A stretch of DNA of 64,000 nt from Bradyrhizobium sp. sBnM-33 (GCF_032917945.1 NZ_CP136624.1:4154001-4218000), one strand, 5' to 3'. Shown: positions 35,735-45,196, counted from the first letter of the stretch. Numbers and translations are program-made. The notes: generated by a model not told the origin, from the sequence alone.

Positions 35735-37219
35735 ATGCCCGAGACTTTCTCAAGTGTGACCAACGGCCCCGACGATGCCCCTTTTCGCTCGCGTCTTTCG
35801 TTCGATCTGGATGTCGACATTTGCGTGGTAGGAGCCGGACTTGCCGGTCTTACGGTAGCGCTGGAGGCCGCGCGACTCGGCGCCAGTGTTGCCGTGCTGG
35901 AAGGCCGGCATGTCGGCTGGAACGCGTCCGGCCATCAACTGGGTACGGTCATGCCGGGCTACAATCTTCCAATCGGTGACCTGATCGAACGCGTGGGCAT
36001 CGAAGACGCGCGCGAATTGTGGGCGCTGTCGAAGGAGGGCGCCGATTACGTTCGCGCCGCCGCAACCGGAGAGGCGATGCCGGGAATTGCGCTCACTGAA
36101 GGCGCACTGGAGGTCTCCAACGTTGATGCCGGCGAGACGCTGATCAGCCGGCTGCAGACGCTGAGTGAGGATTTCGAGACCGAAGTCGAGGGATGGCAGG
36201 TCGATCGCGTTCGGGATCAGCTCGGGACGGCACGCTATTTCCACGGCATCTATTATCCGCGCGCGTTCCAGATCGACGGCCGCAAATACATCCACGGCCT
36301 TGCCGCGCAGGCAAGGCGGGCGGGCGCGCGCATCTTCGAGGATACGCCCGTCGTCAGCATCGATCCGTCGGGCATTCGCAAGCGCATCGTGACGCCGTCG
36401 GCGCGGCTGCGCGCCTCTCACATCGTGCTGGCCGGCAACGTTCATCTCGGCGCCCCGTTGCGCCGCCTGTCGGAGACGCTGCTGCCGGTCTGGCGCTATG
36501 CCGCGGTGACGGAGCCGCTCGGTGAGCGGCTCGGCGAGGTGATCGCCTTCAGGGGCTCGGTGGCCGACAGCGACGGCATCGATCATTTCCGAATCATCGA
36601 CGGCGACCGGCTGATGTGGGCGAGCCCGGAAACCACCTGGGAGGCGCGGCCGCGCCGTTTTGCGCCCGTCATTCAGCGCCGCATTGCCACGATATTCCCA
36701 GGGCTCGGCAAAGTCCCGATATCAGACGTCTTCGGCGGCGCAGTCGGGGTGACCGTGCACGGCATGCCGCAGATCGGCCAGTTGCGCAAAGGCCTGTGGG
36801 TTGCCAGCGGCTTCGGCCGCCACGGGCTGAACACTTCGGCGATGGCGGGGAAGGTCATCGCGCGCAGCATCGTGTGGGGCGAGGACCGCTGGAAACTGTT
36901 CTCGCCGTTCGAACTGGTGTGGGCGGGCGGCGTCACCGGCCGCGTGGCCGGCCATTTGATCGGGCTGTGGGGGCGTGGCCATTCCGCCGTGGCGGGCGCG
37001 CTGGCCCGTTACCGCGAAGGCGCCCGCGCCCGGGAACGGGTGCGCGAGGCGCGGTTGGCGGAGGCCAACCGGCAGGCCGGAACCAGGGCGCCGCGTCGTC
37101 TGCCGGTCGCGCCGCGCCCCGTGCGCCCACAGCCGCCGCGGCCGGCAGAGGCCCGGGACGGCGGGATGCCGGTCGCTTCCTCGCAGGAAAGTGAGAAGGT
37201 CCGGGACGGATCGGTGTAA
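35735..37219 (+). CDS. FAD-dependent oxidoreductase (DAO family) with basic disordered tail
   Basis: The 494-residue protein has the dinucleotide-binding motif VDICVVGAGLAGLTVALEAA with the second GASVAVLEG strand and the DAO-family GWNASGHQLG loop. Near residue 360, WVASGFGRHGLNTS is the second FAD-binding region. Residues beyond about 425 form an Arg/Ala/Pro-rich, probably disordered tail that normal glycine or D-amino acid oxidases lack. The enzyme would oxidise an amine or amino acid, as PuuB-like relatives do, but the substrate is unknown. Confidence 0.82.
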   Translation: MPETFSSVTNGPDDAPFRSRLSFDLDVDICVVGAGLAGLTVALEAARLGASVAVLEGRHVGWNASGHQLGTVMPGYNLPIGDLIERVGIEDARELWALSKEGADYVRAAATGEAMPGIALTEGALEVSNVDAGETLISRLQTLSEDFETEVEGWQVDRVRDQLGTARYFHGIYYPRAFQIDGRKYIHGLAAQARRAGARIFEDTPVVSIDPSGIRKRIVTPSARLRASHIVLAGNVHLGAPLRRLSETLLPVWRYAAVTEPLGERLGEVIAFRGSVADSDGIDHFRIIDGDRLMWASPETTWEARPRRFAPVIQRRIATIFPGLGKVPISDVFGGAVGVTVHGMPQIGQLRKGLWVASGFGRHGLNTSAMAGKVIARSIVWGEDRWKLFSPFELVWAGGVTGRVAGHLIGLWGRGHSAVAGALARYREGARARERVREARLAEANRQAGTRAPRRLPVAPRPVRPQPPRPAEARDGGMPVASSQESEKVRDGSV

Positions 37220-37282
37220 CTTCGGCGCTTCCGGGCCGTACTTGATGGCGAACCGTTAGGCCCGCCTCGCACGGAGAATTCC

Positions 37283-37783
37283 ATGTTCGACCGCCGTATC
37301 CTGCTCGTATCCGTAGCCGGCCTGTTTGGCTTGGCCGCTTTCCGCTGGCTGCGCACCACGCCGGCGCAGGCCGGCGAGAAATTCGAGGTGGAAAAGACCG
37401 ACGCCGAATGGCGCGCCCAGCTCACGCCGCAGCAGTACGAAATCCTGCGTAAGCACGGCACCGAGCGGCCGGGCTCGAGCCCGCTCCTGAAGGAAAAACG
37501 CAAGGGCATCTTCGCCTGCGCCGGTTGCGATTTGCCGCTGTTCTCCTCGGACACCAAATATGACAGCGGCACCGGCTGGCCGAGCTTCTGGCAGCCGCTC
37601 GACAATGCCCTCGGCAGGACCGAGGACCGCACTTACGGCATGCTGCGCATCGAAGTGCATTGCCGCCGCTGCGGAGGCCACCTCGGACACGTCTTCAATG
37701 ACGGGCCAAAACCGACCGGCTTGCGCTATTGCATCGATGGGTTCGCTCTGGTGTTCCACCCGGCGGGGCCGTCGGCTTCGTAA
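37283..37783 (+). CDS. msrB: Peptide-methionine (R)-S-oxide reductase MsrB, exported or membrane-anchored
   Basis: After a membrane or Tat-like signal segment (RRILLVSVAGLFGL, ending about residue 30, AQAGEK) comes a full MsrB domain. It has the zinc-binding CAGC (79-82) and CRRCGGH (127-130), the substrate-site HLGHVFNDGPKPTG and the catalytic Cys150 in RYCIDG. It would repair methionine sulfoxide in periplasmic proteins. GGAG precedes ATG 37283, and a strong terminator follows the stop. Confidence 0.93.
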   Translation: MFDRRILLVSVAGLFGLAAFRWLRTTPAQAGEKFEVEKTDAEWRAQLTPQQYEILRKHGTERPGSSPLLKEKRKGIFACAGCDLPLFSSDTKYDSGTGWPSFWQPLDNALGRTEDRTYGMLRIEVHCRRCGGHLGHVFNDGPKPTGLRYCIDGFALVFHPAGPSAS

Positions 37784-37822
37784 CGGCCGCCGCTCGGCAA
37801 TTGTTGCCCGCCCGGCAAATGT

Positions 37823-37853
37823 GCCCCGGCCTTTGGACCGGGGCTTTTTTCTT
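37823..37853 (+). terminator. Rho-independent terminator of msrB
   Basis: GCCCCGG at 37823-37829 pairs with CCGGGGC at 37838-37844 and is followed by six T. It separates msrB from the sigma-54 promoter of flgE. Confidence 0.85.
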
Positions 37854-37882
37854 AAGTCTTTGATTTCTATTGGTTTTGTGGT

Positions 37883-37898
37883 TTGGCACAACGCTTGC
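37883..37898 (+). promoter_or_regulatory. Sigma-54 promoter of the flgE operon
   Basis: TTGGCAC at 37883-37889 and TTGC at 37895-37898 put the invariant GG and GC exactly twelve bases apart, a near-perfect match to TTGGCACG-N4-TTGCW. The flgE start codon is 74 bases downstream. Hook genes in Caulobacter are sigma-54/FlbD dependent. Confidence 0.85.
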
Positions 37899-37971
37899 GA
37901 CATCTTCTCCCGACGCGGCCTGGGTTTACGTGGACCAGCGAGCCGCCCGGATCGAATTTGGAGAAAATGTC

Positions 37972-39777
37972 ATGGGTATCTTCGGCGCTCTCACCACCGC
38001 GGTCGGCGGTCTCCGCGCCAACTCCTACGCATTGGAAAACGTCTCGGGCAACATCGCCAACTCACAGACGACGGCCTTCAAGCGCATCGATACCTCCTTT
38101 CTGGATCTCATTCCGCAAACGTCCAGCACCGCGCAACTCGCCGGTGGCGTGACCACGCAATCCCGCTCCACCAACTCGGTACAGGGCGACGTGCAGACGG
38201 CGTCGGTCGCAACTTTCATGGCCATCAACGGCAACGGCTTCTTCGCGGTGCAGAGGCCCGGCAACTTCACCGACGGCACGCCTGTATTCGACGGCGTGGA
38301 CCGCTACACCCGCCGCGGCGACTTCCAGCTCGACAAAAGCGGCTATCTCGTCAATGGCGCGGGCTATTATCTGCAGGGCGTTCCGATCGACCCGACCACC
38401 GGCAATCCCTCGGGCAGTTCGCCGCAGGTTCTCAGATTCCAGAACGACTTCCTGCCGGCGCAGCAAACTACACGGATCGACTATCGCGCCAACCTCGCCA
38501 GCTATCCGCTGACGACCAAGCACGACGTTTCCGTTCCCGGATCGGAATTGATCGCGCCCGGGTCATACAGCGCCGGACATAATCCCTTGGTGCTTGGCAC
38601 GCCGCCGGCGCCCTATACCGACGCCTCCAGAAGCGGCACCACTCAGAACAACAAAGCGACGCCGTCAGTAGCCAATACCGGCGCGACCGCCCTTTCGGGC
38701 GCGGCCGGCACGAACTCGATTTCCTCGAACTTTGTCGCCGGCGACACCATCACGGTCAATGGCACCGTCATTACCTTCGTGGCGGCGGGCGCCGTCGGCA
38801 ACCAGCTCAATGTCACCGACGATATCGATGACCTACTCGCCAAGATCGACTCGATCACCGGTACGGCAACCGCGTCCACGATCGCCTCCGGCTCGATCAC
38901 GCTGCATTCCGGCACGGCCTCCGATCTCTCGGTCTCGAGTTCGAACACCACGGCCTTCGCCGCGCTCGGCTTTACCGGCACCGTGACGGCGACGCGCGGC
39001 GGCGGCGGCGGTGTAGGCACCGGCCAGGTCGTCGGCAACGACAACTCGACGTTCCTCGCCGAGTCGATAGCGGGTGGTGCGGTCACGACCTACGACATCT
39101 CGGGCGCGCCGGTGAACCTGCAGTTCCGCTGGGCCAAGGTCGACAGCTCTTCGCTCGGCGCCGGCCATACCGACACCTGGAACCTGTTCTACCAGGTCAA
39201 TCCCAACGCAACCGGCACCCAGGTCGCCTGGCAGAACGTCAACACCAATTTCACCTTCTCCGCCTCGGGCCAGATGTCACCGCCGGTTCCGTCTGTGGAG
39301 CTCACCAATGCCGTCGTCAACGGCGTCGCGCTGGGCAGTCCCGTCATCAACTTCGGTACCGGCGGTGTCACCCAGTTCGCGGACGCCAATGGCAACGTGC
39401 AGGTCAACCAGATTCAGCAGGACGGCTTCCCGGCCGGCCAGTTGCAGTCCGTCGGCGTCGGCACCAATGGCCGAATTGTCGGCAACTATTCCAACGGCCG
39501 CAACCTCGACCTCGCCGAAATCTCGGTCGCGACCTTCAACGGCACCAACTTCCTCAAGCGCGTCAATGGCGGCGCCTTCGAGGTCACCGACGCATCCGGC
39601 CAGGCGCTCTATGGCAATGCCGGAACCATCGTCGGCTCGTCGCTGGAGGGATCCAACACCGACATCGCCGACGAGTTCACCAAGCTGATCGTCACCCAGC
39701 AGGCTTACTCGGCCAACACCAAGGTGATCACCACTTCCAACACGATGGTGCAGGATCTCCTCAACGTGCTGCGCTGA
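37972..39777 (+). CDS. flgE: Flagellar hook protein FlgE
   Basis: The 601-residue protein has the N-terminal rod/hook segment SYALENVSGNIANSQTTAFK and the matching C-terminal helix ITTSNTMVQDLLNVLR that build the D0 core. The TLSP-type motif is replaced by FLDLIPQT. ATG 37972 was chosen because upstream codons contain the promoter. Enterobacterial FlgE has about 400 residues; the excess lies in the exposed domain and includes an insert of about 100 residues (about 238-341) with GDTITVNGTVITFVAAGA that is also present in FlgL. It is secreted through the flagellar export system. Confidence 0.95.
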   Translation: MGIFGALTTAVGGLRANSYALENVSGNIANSQTTAFKRIDTSFLDLIPQTSSTAQLAGGVTTQSRSTNSVQGDVQTASVATFMAINGNGFFAVQRPGNFTDGTPVFDGVDRYTRRGDFQLDKSGYLVNGAGYYLQGVPIDPTTGNPSGSSPQVLRFQNDFLPAQQTTRIDYRANLASYPLTTKHDVSVPGSELIAPGSYSAGHNPLVLGTPPAPYTDASRSGTTQNNKATPSVANTGATALSGAAGTNSISSNFVAGDTITVNGTVITFVAAGAVGNQLNVTDDIDDLLAKIDSITGTATASTIASGSITLHSGTASDLSVSSSNTTAFAALGFTGTVTATRGGGGGVGTGQVVGNDNSTFLAESIAGGAVTTYDISGAPVNLQFRWAKVDSSSLGAGHTDTWNLFYQVNPNATGTQVAWQNVNTNFTFSASGQMSPPVPSVELTNAVVNGVALGSPVINFGTGGVTQFADANGNVQVNQIQQDGFPAGQLQSVGVGTNGRIVGNYSNGRNLDLAEISVATFNGTNFLKRVNGGAFEVTDASGQALYGNAGTIVGSSLEGSNTDIADEFTKLIVTQQAYSANTKVITTSNTMVQDLLNVLR

Positions 39778-39824
39778 TCCGCGACGGCTCGTTCGCGAAT
39801 ACGATTTGAGATGGGCAATTAGTC

Positions 39825-41708
39825 ATGGGTTTGAGTCAGGCTCTCTCCACCGCAATGTCCGGCCTGCGCGCGACGCAAGCCGCGATCGCGTTGGTCGGAT
39901 CGAACGTCGCCAACGCGGAAACGCCTGGCTATGTCAGGAAGTCGATCATCCAGTCCGCTGGCGTGACCGGCGATTACGGCTCGAGCGTTCTGCTCCACGG
40001 CGTCGATCGGCAGCTCGACCAATACCTGCAGACGCAACTGCGCACGGAAACCTCCGGCGCAGCCTACGCCGATATCCGTTCGACCTATCTCCAAAATTTG
40101 CAGAACGTCTACGGAAATCCGGCTGAAACGGGCACCATTGAGGATGCGTTCAACAAGCTGCTGACCGCCTTCCAGGGCCTGTCCACCAGCCCGGATTCGC
40201 AGTCAGCGCGGATCGGCGCCGTCAGCGCCGCGCAGACGATGGCGCAGACGCTCAACGCGACGACGCAGGGGATTCAGGCTCTTCGCGCCAACGCCGAGAT
40301 GGGCATCAACGATTCCATCGTGACCGCGAATAACGCGATGGCCCAGATCGCGTTCATCAACAATCAGCTCCAGAACAACGGCAAGACCGACGCGGCGACG
40401 GCATCGCTGCTGGATCAGCGCGATCAATACATCACCCAGTTGTCGAGTCTGATGGACATCAGAACGGTCGTCAACGACCTCAATCAGGTGACCGTGTTCA
40501 CGAATTCCGGCGTGCAACTGGTCGGCACCGAGGCGGCGCAGCTCTCGTTCAATCCCCAGGGCACGATGACGCCCAACACGCTGTACAATTCCGACCCGAC
40601 CAAGAACAACGTCGGCACCATTACCATCAACTTCCCGCATGGCGGCAGCTACGATCTGGTGTCGACCAACTCGATTCGTTCGGGCAAGATCGCTGCCTAT
40701 CTCGAGCTGCGCGACAACACGCTGGTGAAGGCGCAGGCGCAGGTCGATCAATTCGCGGCGGCGATGTCGAGCGCGCTGTCGGACAAGACGACCGCGGGCA
40801 CTGCCGCTCCCGCGTCCGTGCTGCCGGCGGCCGGTTATGATCTCGATCTCACAGGGTTGCAGTCAGGCAACGTCATTCGCGTCAGCTACAAGGACAACAC
40901 CACCGGCATCACGCACAATCTCTCGATCGTGCGCGTCGATGATCCGAGCGTGCTGCCACTGAGCAATACCACGACGCTCGATCCGAACGACGAGGTGCTT
41001 GGTATCAATTTTTCCGCCGGCATGGGATCGGTGGTTTCCCAGCTCAACGCTGCACTCGGGTCGACCGCCAATCTTCAGTTCTCAAACCCGTCAGGCTCGA
41101 CCTTGCGCGTGCTGGACGATGGCGCGCCGAATCGCTCCGACGTTCTGGCGGCATCGGTCACCACGACAATGTCATCGCTCACCAGCGGTAACGCCCAGCT
41201 CCCGCTGTTCACCGACAATGGCGGACTCTATACCGGCGCGCTTACCGCCAACGGGTCGCAGCAGACGGGTCTCGCCGGCCGCATCAGCGTCAATCTCGGG
41301 CTGCTCGGCGATCCCTCGCGCACCATCGTGTTTTCCACCAGCCCGTTGACGCCTTCGGGCGACACCACGCGCTCCGACTTCATTCTCACGCAGCTGCAGT
41401 CGGGAAATTATCGCTATTCCCCGCAGACCGGTATCGGAACCACTGGCGCTCCGTTCACCGGCACGCTGACCAATTTCGCCAAGCAGTTCATCAGCCAGCA
41501 GGGCGAAGCGGCGACCGCTGCCAAGCAACTTGCGGATGGCCAGAGCGTGGTGCTGAACACCTTGCAAAAAAAGGTGAGCGATGCTTCGGGCGTCAATATC
41601 GATGACGAGATGGCGCATCTGCTCGCGCTGCAAAATGCGTACTCCGCCAACGCGCGCGTAATGTCGTCCATCAAGCAGATGTACGACACGCTGATCCAGG
41701 CCATGTGA
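39825..41708 (+). CDS. flgK: Flagellar hook-associated protein 1 FlgK
   Basis: The 627-residue protein begins GLSQALSTAMSGLRATQAAI with NVANAETPGYVRK, and ends with LLALQNAYSANARVMSSIKQ, the paired helices of the hook-filament junction protein. It is longer than the roughly 550 residues of enterobacterial FlgK. It sits 47 bases after flgE and 7 bases before flgL, so the three genes probably share the sigma-54 promoter. FlgK joins hook to FlgL and the filament. Confidence 0.95.
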   Translation: MGLSQALSTAMSGLRATQAAIALVGSNVANAETPGYVRKSIIQSAGVTGDYGSSVLLHGVDRQLDQYLQTQLRTETSGAAYADIRSTYLQNLQNVYGNPAETGTIEDAFNKLLTAFQGLSTSPDSQSARIGAVSAAQTMAQTLNATTQGIQALRANAEMGINDSIVTANNAMAQIAFINNQLQNNGKTDAATASLLDQRDQYITQLSSLMDIRTVVNDLNQVTVFTNSGVQLVGTEAAQLSFNPQGTMTPNTLYNSDPTKNNVGTITINFPHGGSYDLVSTNSIRSGKIAAYLELRDNTLVKAQAQVDQFAAAMSSALSDKTTAGTAAPASVLPAAGYDLDLTGLQSGNVIRVSYKDNTTGITHNLSIVRVDDPSVLPLSNTTTLDPNDEVLGINFSAGMGSVVSQLNAALGSTANLQFSNPSGSTLRVLDDGAPNRSDVLAASVTTTMSSLTSGNAQLPLFTDNGGLYTGALTANGSQQTGLAGRISVNLGLLGDPSRTIVFSTSPLTPSGDTTRSDFILTQLQSGNYRYSPQTGIGTTGAPFTGTLTNFAKQFISQQGEAATAAKQLADGQSVVLNTLQKKVSDASGVNIDDEMAHLLALQNAYSANARVMSSIKQMYDTLIQAM

Positions 41709-41715
41709 GGGTTTC

Positions 41716-43593
41716 ATGTCGATCGATGGCGTTAGCGGCAGGACATCCTATATCGGGACCTCGATCCTCAATATCCGCAAGCAGCTCGATGATCTGACGC
41801 AGCAGCTCGCCAGCGGCCGGGTCTCGACGACCTACGCCGGGCAGGGTGCCAATCGAGGCTTCGCGCTCAGCCTGCGCGCGCAGGTCAGCAGCATCGACGC
41901 GTTCAAGGATACCGCGACCAACGTCAATACAAGGCTTAACGTCGTTAACCTGGCGCTGCAGGGCCTGGTCGATATCGGCACTTCGGTGAAGAGCGCTGCC
42001 AGCACATCGACCATCGTGCTCAACGATAACGGTCAGACCTCCGGCCAGATCACGGCGCAGGCGGCGTTCTCGAATGCGGTGTCGCTGCTCAACAGCCAGA
42101 CGGGCGACCGCTATCTGTTTTCCGGCCGCACCACCGACACATCAGCGACTGTGCCGGCCGACGTCATGCTCGACGGCGTAGGCACGCAGGCCGGTCTGAA
42201 GCAACTGATCAACGAGCGTCGTCAGGCCGATCAGGGCGTCGGCAACATGGCGCATCTGACGGTCTCGTCGCCGCCATTGACGACCACCGTGACCAGCCTC
42301 GCCGAGGACGGTTCATCGTTCGGGTTGAAGCTCGGTGCGATCAGCTCATCGCTGACGGGGGCGACCGTGACCCAGCCGACCGGCGCGCCGCCGGCCGCCA
42401 CCGTCGATCTCGGCGCGGTCAATCCGAACAACGGCGACAAGATCACGTTCAACTTCAACCTGCCCGACGGCACTACGGAGTCGATCGCGCTGACCGCGAC
42501 GACCACCAATCCGCCGCCTGCCGGCTCGTTTTTGATCGGCGTCGATACGATCGCAACCACCGCCAACCTGCAGGCGGCGCTGACTTCTTCGATCCAGACG
42601 CTGGGCGACACGGCGTTGGTTGCAGCGTCCGCGATCGCAGCGTCGGAGAATTTCTTCAATCCGTCCGCGACCGTGACCGGAAGTGCAGTCAACAATCAGG
42701 CCGCGGTGCCGGCGCCGATCACCGGCGCTACGCTGCTCTCGGGGGCTGCGGGAACTGATTCGCTAGCCGCGAGCTTTGCGGCGGGCGATACGATTACGGT
42801 CAACGGCACGCCGATCACCTTCGTCGCAGCGGGCGCGACCGGCAACCAGCTCAATATTACCGACAGCGTGCAGACCTTGCTGGCCAAGATCGATTCGATC
42901 ACCGGCACCGGTACGCCGTCGACCGTCACCGGCGGCGTGATTGCGCTGCATGGTGGTGACGGCGCAAGCCTGACGGTTTCCAGTTCGAATGCGGCCGCAT
43001 TCGCGGCGCTGGGGTTCAGCGCCACGGCGAGTGCAAATCCGGCACCGTTGCGTGTGAACGGCCCGCCATTTGCCACTGCCACCAATCTGATCGGCGGCAC
43101 AACCGCCAACACCGTCTCGTGGTACACCGGCGAAGTCGGCAGCGATCCGCCGCGCGGCACCGCGATCGCGCGCATCGACCAGTCGATCACGGTGCAGTAT
43201 GGCGCGCGCGCCAACGAGCAGGCGTTGCGCTATCAGTTGCAGAACATCGCGGTGTACGCCGCGGTCACGACCAATGCCGCCAATCCGAACTCAAAGGCGC
43301 AGGTGAACGCGCTGCAACAGCGGATTTCGGCAAACTTGGCGCCACAGAGCGGCCAGCAGTCGATTCAGGACATGCAGGCGGAGTTCGCTGGCGCACAGAG
43401 CGCTATCAAGGCCTCGACCGACCGCCAGACCCAGCTCAAGGGAATGGCGCAGACCATGCTAGACCAGATCGAAGGCATCAACCAGGACGAGGTTGCGACC
43501 AAGATCCTGGCGCTGCAGACCAGTCTGCAGGCTTCGTATCAAACGACATCGATGCTCTACCAGACCACGCTGACCAAGTTCCTGCCGATCTGA
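41716..43593 (+). CDS. flgL: Flagellar hook-associated protein 3 FlgL, enlarged
   Basis: Flagellin-like helices form the ends: YIGTSILNIRKQLDDLTQQL at the start and IKASTDRQTQLKGMAQTMLD with a final helical stretch. The 625 residues are about twice the size of enterobacterial FlgL. The added middle contains a GDKITFNFNLPDGTTESI domain (about 240-300) and a domain at about 337-441 with GDTITVNGTPITFVAAGA, about two thirds identical by hand count to the insert in FlgE. It links FlgK to the filament. A 14-bp terminator follows. Confidence 0.93.
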   Translation: MSIDGVSGRTSYIGTSILNIRKQLDDLTQQLASGRVSTTYAGQGANRGFALSLRAQVSSIDAFKDTATNVNTRLNVVNLALQGLVDIGTSVKSAASTSTIVLNDNGQTSGQITAQAAFSNAVSLLNSQTGDRYLFSGRTTDTSATVPADVMLDGVGTQAGLKQLINERRQADQGVGNMAHLTVSSPPLTTTVTSLAEDGSSFGLKLGAISSSLTGATVTQPTGAPPAATVDLGAVNPNNGDKITFNFNLPDGTTESIALTATTTNPPPAGSFLIGVDTIATTANLQAALTSSIQTLGDTALVAASAIAASENFFNPSATVTGSAVNNQAAVPAPITGATLLSGAAGTDSLAASFAAGDTITVNGTPITFVAAGATGNQLNITDSVQTLLAKIDSITGTGTPSTVTGGVIALHGGDGASLTVSSSNAAAFAALGFSATASANPAPLRVNGPPFATATNLIGGTTANTVSWYTGEVGSDPPRGTAIARIDQSITVQYGARANEQALRYQLQNIAVYAAVTTNAANPNSKAQVNALQQRISANLAPQSGQQSIQDMQAEFAGAQSAIKASTDRQTQLKGMAQTMLDQIEGINQDEVATKILALQTSLQASYQTTSMLYQTTLTKFLPI

Positions 43594-43615
43594 TCGAGCA
43601 TTGTTCGCTCGCAAC

Positions 43616-43647
43616 AAAACAAGGCCTCCTTGCGGAGGCCTTGTTTT
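43616..43647. terminator. Bidirectional terminator between flgL and flbT
   Basis: AAAACAAGGCCTCC at 43616-43629 pairs perfectly with GGAGGCCTTGTTTT at 43634-43647 around a TTGC loop. Tails of T are present on both strands, so it can end both the flgEKL transcript and the convergent flbT transcript. Confidence 0.85.
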
Positions 43648-43667
43648 GCTTTGCGGCGCGAGCGTGG

Positions 43668-44096
43668 CTATGCGGATTTGCGATCGGGCTGCTCGGACGA
43701 TTGCAGTTTCCGGGCGGTCTCCAGGATCTGCTCTTCATGGCCGATCAACTTTTTCGCTTCCTTGAGCGCGTGGTAGAGATCGCCGTTCAGAGTGAAGTTG
43801 TTGATACCCTCGATGAAGGGCCATGCGCTCGGCATTGTGGTGAGGATGTCGCGCACCAAGCTGAAATAAGTCGGGTGGTGGGCCATCGGATCCGGCGACA
43901 GGTACATGAGCTGTACAGCGAGATAGACCAGCTTGGCCGGCGTGTCGGCGGTCTCGGGCGTGAGGATGTCCTTCTCGCGCAGGATCGGGATCCTGTCGCC
44001 GTCGATCAACAATCTGGCGCGCTGATCGGTATTGGTGACCACGCAGGCGCCGATAATGATTCGCTCGTGCGGTTTGAGCTCGACTTTCAAGGCCAT
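43668..44096 (-). CDS. flbT: FlbT, post-transcriptional regulator of flagellin
   Basis: The 142-residue protein from ATG 44096 matches FlbT: MALKVELKPHERIIIGACVV, RARLLIDGDRIPILREKDIL and the ending segment LYHALKEAKKLIGHEEQILE. In Caulobacter FlbT binds flagellin mRNA and promotes its decay, while FlaF acts in the opposite sense; in Bradyrhizobium and Brucella the effect can be positive. It is convergent with flgL and faces away from the flagellin relic and flaF. Confidence 0.92.
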   Translation of the reverse strand: MALKVELKPHERIIIGACVVTNTDQRARLLIDGDRIPILREKDILTPETADTPAKLVYLAVQLMYLSPDPMAHHPTYFSLVRDILTTMPSAWPFIEGINNFTLNGDLYHALKEAKKLIGHEEQILETARKLQSSEQPDRKSA

Positions 44097-44239
44097 GCCT
44101 GTTCTCCGTTTGACGCTTTTCGCGCGGTGTCGATTGCCCGCCGGCAGATTCGGCATCCTTTCTGATGATGGTTAACCAATGGTGAACATGTGAATAGTGC
44201 CCATTTGGCGGGGCTTTCTTGTGCCTGATCAGTAGGAAT

Positions 44240-44570
44240 ACGGAGCAGATTCCGACCCGGCGAATTAATTTCACCGGCGTCAACTTCAACGCGGCCGGTC
44301 TCGGTCTCACCAACTTGGTCCAGGGTACCGAATTGATCGACAACTCTGCCACCAACAAGGCTATCACTCGAGCTCCGCTCGACGCTGTTACGCGCGCAGG
44401 CGCCTGCGCTGAGTTCCAACCCTGTCGATCGCACAGATCCGTCAGGACTTCTCGCAGAACCAGATCAACGCGCTGCAGACCGGCTCGTCGAACCTGACGC
44501 TTGCCGACACGGCGAACAGTCAGGCGCTGTCGACCGCCAGTCGATCGCGGTGTCCGCACTGGGGCGGGGA
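44240..44570 (+). pseudogene. Decayed flagellin gene (C-terminal remnant)
   Basis: In one frame the sequence reads INFTGVNFNAAGLGLTNLVQ and then GTELIDNSATNKAIT, a flagellin C-terminal stretch. After about 44360 homology jumps to another frame (TLLRAQAPALSSN) and then to a third (SIAQIRQDFSQNQINALQTG, SSNLTLADTANSQALSTA), and finally RQSIAVSALG. At least three frameshifts and loss of the NEEAAN-like part make it non-functional. The N-terminal half of the flagellin is not present. It lies where alphaproteobacterial flagellin genes usually sit, between flbT and flaF. Confidence 0.75.
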
Positions 44571-44778
44571 GACCCGCCGCCATTTCTCTTTTGGACTTTC
44601 CCGCTCGAGAAGATCCCGGCATGAAGAAAAGTACCGAAGATGAGAATTTGGGCTTCGATGTTAATTCCATCAGAACCTGATGGCCGGCATGCTGACGAAA
44701 ATGTGGATTTCTGCCGGACTACCGACACAATCGGTAACACTTGCTAACCATATTTAAAGGCGCAACCCGTATGAAAGT

Positions 44779-44795
44779 TGGGCAGTTTTTCTGCA
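44779..44795 (+). promoter_or_regulatory. Weak sigma-54 promoter candidate for flaF
   Basis: GG at 44781-44782 and GC at 44793-44794 are twelve bases apart, in the context TGGGCAG-N5-CTGCA. Several other consensus positions differ, so this is less certain than the three other sigma-54 sites. flaF starts at 44831. Confidence 0.35.
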
Positions 44796-44830
44796 GTCCC
44801 GCGGTCAACAGCTCCCATCGAGGTTAGTGA

Positions 44831-45196
44831 ATGTCTAATGCAGCCCAGGCCTACGCGCGTACATCGCAAACGACGACGTCCCCCCGTGAAATCGAAGCGC
44901 AGGCGCTGCTGAAGGCCGCACGGCAACTCCAGGAAGTCCAGTCGAACTGGAACGGCCCTGATAAAGCCATGCACAACGCGTTGCTGTTCAACCGTCGGCT
45001 ATGGTCGATCTTCATGAGCGCCGTTGAGGCGAGCGAAAACCCTCAACCGATCGAAGTGCGGCAGAACATCGCGAACATCGGTGTCTTCGTGATGAAACAG
45101 ACTGTCGACATGCAATTGAACCCGGATCCGGCGAAGCTGAAGTCGCTGATCGACATCAATTGTAATCTCGCGGCCGGCCTTTCGGGTCGCGGCTAA
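44831..45196 (+). CDS. flaF: FlaF, flagellin biosynthesis regulator
   Basis: The 121-residue helical protein matches FlaF: AYARTSQTTTSPREIEAQAL, the middle segment AMHNALLFNRRLWSIFMSAV and NIANIGVFVMKQTVDMQLNP. FlaF is needed for flagellin secretion or translation and works with FlbT. Its preservation beside a decayed flagellin implies that flagellin genes exist elsewhere in the genome. Confidence 0.92.
   Translation: MSNAAQAYARTSQTTTSPREIEAQALLKAARQLQEVQSNWNGPDKAMHNALLFNRRLWSIFMSAVEASENPQPIEVRQNIANIGVFVMKQTVDMQLNPDPAKLKSLIDINCNLAAGLSGRG

Noticed and set aside
43119..44165. 348-codon plus-strand frame across the end of flgL and opposite flbT
   Set aside because: It is the shifted frame of flgL plus the antisense of flbT and crosses a perfect terminator.
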